From Ptiloglossa arizonensis (lineage: Eukaryota; Arthropoda; Insecta; Hymenoptera; Colletidae): DNA of 64,000 nt. The position numbers and the translations under genes are program-made. The number at the start of each line of letters is the position of its first letter. Position 1 is the first letter of the stretch. Positions 56,704 to 64,000 of this stretch are shown in pieces. The stretch spans positions 105,480 through 169,479 of the forward strand of contig NW_027479267.1 of NCBI RefSeq assembly GCF_051014685.1, in the 5' to 3' direction. Under the pieces are notes generated by a model that was not told the origin of the DNA, made no database searches, and worked only from the letters and a program-made list of their open reading frames with translations.

Positions 56704-59700
56704 CCTTATACGTTATACGTTATACGTTATACGTTATACGTTATACGTTATACGTTATACGTTATACATTATACGTTATACGTTATACGTTATACGTTAT
56801 ACGTTATACGTTATACGTTATACGTTATACGTTATACGTTATACGTTAGACGTTATACGTTATACGTTATACGTTATACGTTATACGTTATACGTTCTAC
56901 GTTATACGTTTTACGTTATACGTTATACGTTATACGTTATACGTTATACGCTATGCGTTATGCGTTATAGGATATACGTTATGCGTTATAGGATATACGT
57001 TATACGTTATACGTTATAGGTCATTCCTTATACGTGATACGTCATACGTTATATGTTATACGTTATACGTTATACGTTATACGTTATACGTTATACGTTA
57101 TACGTTATACGTTATACGCTATGCGTTATGCGTTATAGGATATAGGTTATGCGTTACAGGATATACGTTATACGTTATACGTTATAGGTCATACCTTATG
57201 CGTGATACGTCATACGTTATATGTTATACGTTATACGTTATACGTTATGCGTTATACGTTAGACGTTATACGTTATACGTTATACGTTATACGTTATACG
57301 TTATACGTTATACGTTGTACGTTATACGTTACACGTTATACGTTATACGTTTGACGTTATACGTTACATGTTATACGTTATACGTTACACGTTATACGTT
57401 GTACGTTATACGTTCTACGTTATACGTTAGACGTTATACGTTATACGTTATACGTTATACGTTATACGTTATACATTATACGTTATTCGTTATACGTTCT
57501 ACGTTATACGTTTCACGTTATACGTTATACGTTATACGTTATACGTTATACGTTTTGCGTTATACGTTAGACGTTATACGTTATACGTTATACGTTATAC
57601 GTTATACGTTACACGTTATACGTTATACGTTATACGTTATACGTTATACGTTATACGTTGTACGTTATACGTTATACGTTATACGTTATACGTTATACGT
57701 TATACGTTATACGTTGTACGTTATACGTTATACGTTATACGTTATACGTTATACGTTATAGGTTATACGTTATACGTTATACGTTATACGTTATACGTTA
57801 TACGTTATACGTTATACGTTATACGTTATACGCTATGCGTTATGCGTTATAGGATATACGTTATAGGATTTACGTTATACGTTATACGTTATAGGTTATA
57901 CCTTATACGTTATACGTTATACGTTATACGTTATACGTTATACGTTATACGTTATACGTTATACATTATACGTTATACGTTATACGTTATACGTTATACG
58001 TTATACGTTATACGTTATACGTTATACGTTATACGTTATACGTTAGACGTTATACGTTATACGTTATACGTTATACGTTATACGTTATACGTTATACGTT
58101 CTACGTTATACGTTTTACGTTATACGTTATACGTTATACGTTATACGTTATACGCTATGCGTTATGCGTTATAGGATATACGTTATGCGTTATAGGATAT
58201 ACGTTATACGTTATACGTTATAGGTCATTCCTTATACGTGATACGTCATACGTTATATGTTATACGTTATACGTTATACGTTATACGTTATACGTTATAC
58301 GTTATACGCTATGCGTTATGCGTTATAGGATATAGGTTATGCGTTACAGGATATACGTTATACGTTATACGTTATAGGTCATACCTTATACGTGATACGT
58401 CATACGTTATATGTTATACGTTATACGTTATACGTTATGCGTTATACGTTAGACGTTATACGTTATACGTTATACGTTATACGTTATACGTTATACGTTA
58501 TACGTTGTACGTTATACGTTACACGTTATACGTTATACGTTTTACGTTATACGTTACATGTTATACGTTATACGTTACACGTTATACGTTGTACGTTATA
58601 CGTTCTACGTCATACGTTAGACGTTATACGTTATACGTTATACGTTATACGTTATACGTTATACATTATACGTTATACGTTATACGTCCTACGTTATACG
58701 TTTCACGTTATACGTTATACGTTATACGTTATACGTTATACGTTATGCGTTATACGTTAGACGTTATACGTTATACGTTATACGTTATACGTTATACGTT
58801 ATACGTTATACGTTATACGTTATACGTTATACGTTATACGTTATACGTTGTACGTTATACGTTATACGTTATACGTTATACGTTATACGTTATACGTTAT
58901 ACGTTATACGTTATACGTTATACGTTATACGTTATACGTTATACGTTATACGTTATACGTTATACGTTATACGTTATACGTTATACGTTATACGTTATAC
59001 GTTATACGTTATACGTTATACGTTATACGTTATACGTTATACGTTATACGTTATACGTTATACGTTATACGTTATACGTTATACGTTATACGTTATACGT
59101 TATACGTTATACGTTATACGTTATACGTTATACGTTATACGTTATACGTTATACGTTATACGTTATACGTTATACGTTATACGTTATACGTTATACGTTA
59201 TACGTTATACGTTATTCGTTATACGTTATACGTTATACGTTATACGTTATACGTTATAGGTTATACGTTATACGTTATACGTTATACGTTATACGTTATA
59301 CGTTATACGTTATACATTATACGTTATACGTTATACGCTATGCGTTATGCGTTATAGGATATACGTTATGCGTTATAGGATATACGTTATACGTTATACG
59401 TTATAGGTCATACCTTATACGTTATACGTTATACGTTATACGTTATACGTTATACGTTATACGTTATACGTTATACGTTATACGTTATACGTTATACGTT
59501 ATACGTTATACGTTATACGTTATACGTTATACGTTATACGTTATACGTTATACGTTATACGTTATACGTTATACGCTATGCGATATGCGTTATAGGATAT
59601 AGGTTATGCGTTACAGGATATACGTTATACGTTATACGTTATAGGTCATACCTTATGCGTGATACGTCATACGTTATATGTTATACGTTATACGTTATAC

Positions 59701-60899
59701 GTTATGCGTTATACGTTAGACGTTATACGTTATACGTTATACGTTATACGTTATACGTTATACGTTATACGTTATACGTTATACGTTATACGTTATACGT
59801 TGTACGTTATACGATATACGTTATACGTTATACGTTATACGTTATACGTTATACGTTATACGTTATACGTTATACGTTATACGTTATACGTTACACGTTA
59901 TACGTTATACGTTATACGTTATACGTTATACGTTATACGTTATACGTTATACGTTATACGTTATACGTTATACGTTATACGTTATACGTTATACGTTATA
60001 CGTTATACGTTATACGTTATACGTTATACGTTATACGTTATACGTTATACGTTATACGTTATACGTTATACGTTATACGTTATACGTTATACGTTATACG
60101 TTATACGTTATACGTTATACGTTATACGTTATACGTTATACGTTATACGTTATACGTTATACGTAACAGGATATACGTTATACGTTATACGTTATAGGTC
60201 TCACCTTATACGTGACACGTCATACGTTATATGTTATACGTTATACGTTATAGGTTATACGTTATACGGTAGACGTTATACGTTATACGTTATACGTTAT
60301 AGGTTATACGTTATACGTTATACGTTATACGTTCTACGTTCTACGTTATACGTTTTACGTTATACGTTATACGTTATACATTTTACGTTGTACGTTATAC
60401 GTTATACGTTATACGTTATACGTTATACGTTATACGTTATACGTTATACGTTATACGTTATGCGTTAGAACTTATACGTTATACGTTATACGTTATACGT
60501 TATACGTTATACGTTATACGTTATACGTTATACGTTATACGTTATACGTTATACGTTATACGTTATACGTTATACGTTATACGTTATACGTTATACGTTA
60601 TACGTTATACGTTATACGTTATACGTTATACGTTATACGTTATACGTTATACGTTATACGTTATACGTTATACGTTATACGTTATACGTTATACGTTATA
60701 CGTTATACGTTATACGCTATGCGATATGCGTTATAGGATATAGGTTATGCGTTACAGGATATACGTTATACGTTATACGTTATAGGTCATACCTTATGCG
60801 TGATACGTCATACGTTATATGTTATACGTTATACGTTATACGTTATACGTTATACGTTATACGTTATACGTTATACGTTATACGTTATACGTTATACGT

Positions 60900-61545
60900 T
60901 ATACGTTATACGCTATGCGTTATGCGTTATAGGATATACGTTATGCGTTATAGGATATACGTTATACGTTATACGTTATAGGTCATACCTTATACGTGAT
61001 ACGTCATACGTTATATGTTATACGTTATACGTTATATGTTATACGTTATACGTTCTACGTTATACGTTAGACGTTATACGTTATACGTTATACGTTATAC
61101 GTTATACGTTCTACGTTATACGTTTTACGTTATACGTTATACGTTATACGTTATACGTTATACGCTATGCGTTATGCGATATAGGATATACGTTATGCGT
61201 TATAGGATATACGTTATACGTTATACGTTATAGGTCATTCCTTATACGTGATACGTCATACGTTATATGTTATACGTTATACGTTATACGTTTTACGTTA
61301 TACGTTATACGTTATACGTTATACGTTATACGTCATACGTTATACGTTATACGTTATACGTCATACGTCATAGGTTATACGTTATACGATATACGTTATA
61401 CGTTATACGTTTTACGATATACGTTATACGTTATACGTTATACGTTATACGTTATAAGTTATACGTTATACGTTATACGTTATATGTTATACGTTATACG
61501 TTATACGTTATACGTTATGCGTTATACGTTATAGGTTATATGTTA
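60900..61545 (+). repeat. Recent satellite duplication of 1,470-bp period, copy 1
   Basis: GCTATGCG cluster, GGTCATACC, TTATATG, TTCTACG, TTTTACG, GCGATATAGG, GGTCATTCC, GTCATACGTCATAGG, TAAG, TTATATG and ATAGGTTATATG in the same order as at ~62,370, exactly 1,470 bp (210 units) away. The private change GTTATGCGATATAGG (near 61,168 and 62,638) is shared, so the pair is recent. Confidence 0.88.
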
Positions 61546-62369
61546 TACGTTATACGTTATACGCTATGCGTTATGCGTTATAGGATATACGTTATGCGTT
61601 ATAGGATATACGTTATACGTTATACGTTATAGGTCATACCTTATACGTGATACGTCATACGTTATATGTTATACGTTATACGTTATACGTTATACGTTAT
61701 ACGTTATACGTTATACGTTATACGCTATACGTTATACGTTGTACGTTATACGTTATACGTTATACGTTATACGTTATACGTTATACGTTATACGTTATAC
61801 GTTATACGTTATACGTTATACGTTATACGTTATACGTTATACGTTATACGTTATACGTTATACGTAACAGGATATACGTTATACGTTATACGTTATAGGT
61901 CATACCTTATACGTGACACGTCATACGTTATATGTTATACGTTATACGTTATAGGTTATACGTTATACGGTAGACGTTATACGTTATACGTTATACGTTA
62001 TAGGTTATACGTTATACGTTATACGTTCTACGTTCTACGTTATACGTTTTACGTTATACGTTATACGTTATACATTATACGTTGTACGTTATACGTTATA
62101 CGTTATACGTTATACGTTATACGTTATACGTTATACGTTATACGTTATACGTTATGCGTTAGAATTTATACGTTATACGTTATACGGTATACGTTATACG
62201 TTATACGTTATACGTTATACGTTATACGTTATACGTTATACGTTATACGTTATACGTTATACGTTATACGTTATACGTTATACGTTATACGTTATACGTT
62301 ATACGTTATACGTTATACGTTATACGTTATACGTTATACGTTATACGTTATACGTTATACGTTATACGT

Positions 62370-63015
62370 TATACGTTATACGCTATGCGTTATGCGTTAT
62401 AGGATATACGTTATGCGTTATAGGATATACGTTATACGTTATACGTTATAGGTCATACCTTATACGTGATACGTCATACGTTATATGTTATACGTTATAC
62501 GTTATATGTTATACGTTATACGTTCTACGTTATACGTTAGACGTTATACGTTATACGTTATACGTTATACGTTATACGTTCTACGTTATACGTTTTACGT
62601 TATACGTTATACGTTATACGTTATACGTTATACGCTATGCGTTATGCGATATAGGATATACGTTATGCGTTATAGGATATACGTTATACGTTATACGTTA
62701 TAGGTCATTCCTTATACGTGATACGTCATACGTTATATGTTATACGTTATACGTTATACGTTTTACGTTATACGTTATACGTTATACGTTATACGTTATA
62801 CGTCATACGTTATACGTTATACGTTATACGTCATACGTCATAGGTTATACGTTATACGATATACGTTATACGTTATACGTTTTACGATATACGTTATACG
62901 TTATACGTTATACGTTATACGTTATAAGTTATACGTTATACGTTATACGTTATATGTTATACGTTATACGTTATACGTTATACGTTATGCGTTATACGTT
63001 ATAGGTTATATGTTA
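62370..63015 (+). repeat. Recent satellite duplication of 1,470-bp period, copy 2
   Basis: Second copy of the block at 60,900, diverging after about 63,010 where it enters ATAGGTTATACG / TTCTACGTTCTACG in place of GCTATGCG. Confidence 0.88.
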
Positions 63016-64000
63016 TACGTTATAGGTTATACGTTATACGTTATACGTTCTACGTTCTACGTTATACGTTTTACGTTATACGTTATACGTTATACATTAT
63101 ACGTTGTACGTTATACGTTATACGTTATACGTTATACGTTATACGTTATACGTTATACGTTATACGTTATACGTTATACGTTATACGTTATACGTTATAC
63201 GTTATACGTTATACGTTATACGTTATACGTTATACGTTTTACGTTATACGTTATACGTTATACGTTATACGTTATACGTTATACGTTATACGTTATACGT
63301 TATACGTTATACGTTATACGTTATACGTTATACGTTATACGTTATACGTTATACGTTATACGTAACAGGATATACGTTATACGTTATACGTTATAGGTCA
63401 TACCTTATACGTGACACGTCATACGTTATATGTTATACGTTATACGTTATAGGTTATACGTTATACGGTAGACGTTATACGTTATACGTTATACGTTATA
63501 GGTTATACGTTATACGTTATACGTTCTACGTTCTACGTTATACGTTTTACGTTATACGTTATACGTTATACATTATACGTTGTACGTTATACGTTATACG
63601 TTATACGTTATACGTTATACGTTATACGTTATACGTTATACGTTATACGTTATACGTTATACGTTATACGTTATACGTTATACGTTATACGTTATACGTT
63701 ATACGTTATACGTTTTACGTTATACGTTATACGTTATACGTTATACGTTATACCCTATGCGTTATGCGTTATAGGATATACGTTATGCGTTATAGGATAT
63801 ACGTTATACGTTATACGTTATAGGTCATTCCTTATACGTGATACGTCATACGTTATATGTTATACGTTATACGTTATACGTTATACGTTATACGTTATAC
63901 GTTATACGCTATGCGTTATGCGTTATAGGATATAGGTTATGCGTTACAGGATATACGTTATACGTTATACGTTATAGGTCATACCTTATACGTGATACGT

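Larger units (their letters stand above)
53411..64000 (+). repeat. Heptanucleotide satellite array, domain B, right part
   Basis: Resumption of domain B in phase with the left part. It holds the continuation of the 3.4-kb block (TTCTACGATATACG, TTTCACG and ATGCG pairs to about 53,740), a perfect run of about 425 bp (53,728-54,153), blocks shared with 44.9-46.9 kb, another perfect run (about 58,850-59,214), and near the end a local family with TAACAGG, GTGACACGTC, ACGGTAGACG and TTCTACGTTCTACG (near 60,165, 61,864 and 63,362). The array runs off the end of the window. No gene is supported. Confidence 0.97.

Noticed and set aside
1..64000. Telomere repeat
   Set aside because: The unit TACGTTA has no G-rich strand, and no TTAGG or TTAGGG tract is present. 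A TRAS/SART-type telomere array was considered because of the R1-clade element, but the target differs.

Overview
The window is almost entirely one tandem satellite array built on a 7-bp unit, (TACGTTA)n on the + strand, running off both ends. The array is therefore longer than the window. It is interrupted once, at about 51.32-53.41 kb, by a GC-rich non-LTR retrotransposon lying on the - strand. There is no sign of a host gene, an RNA gene, a bacterial operon or a CRISPR array. The long + strand reading frames of the type (YVIRYTL)n are a by-product of the repeat: 7 is not a multiple of 3 and the + strand unit contains no stop in any frame, whereas the - strand has a TAA every 7 codons.

The reverse transcriptase belongs by its motifs to the R1 clade (R1/TRAS/SART-like) of arthropod LINEs. 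Together with long satellite DNA this points to an insect or other arthropod heterochromatic region, pericentromeric or subtelomeric. Hymenoptera is my weak guess from the look of the protein. The 7-mer is not a known insect telomere repeat, and I do not recognise it as a named satellite.

Layout: (1) 1-~17.27 kb, satellite domain A, with its own set of variant units (ATTCG / TTCTTCG / TACGCG clusters, AATACGGTATACG clusters, CCTTTTAAGTTATTCG) and a higher-order repeat of about 2.0 + 2.6 kb. (2) ~17.27-51.32 kb, domain B, with a different vocabulary (GCTATGCG / ATAGGATATACG / GGTCATACC / GTGATACGTC clusters), nested duplications of about 1.0-1.34 kb, a roughly 3.4-kb block present three times, and long perfect runs (best about 662 bp). 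(3) 51,319-53,410, the retrotransposon: 5'-truncated ORF2 (RT palm to C-terminal CCHC), a 14-bp internal tandem duplication that breaks the frame, a 3' UTR of about 570 bp with seven strong inverted repeats, and a poly(A) tail seen as 20 T. It is bounded by a target-site duplication of 12-14 bp. (4) 53,411-64,000, domain B resumes exactly where it was interrupted.

The most informative feature is the nesting. The same 3.4-kb satellite block occurs at ~26.4, ~39.4 and ~47.9 kb, and only the third carries the element, so the first two supply the empty target site. The element entered at the variant unit pair ATAGGTCATACCTT, not at a plain consensus heptamer.
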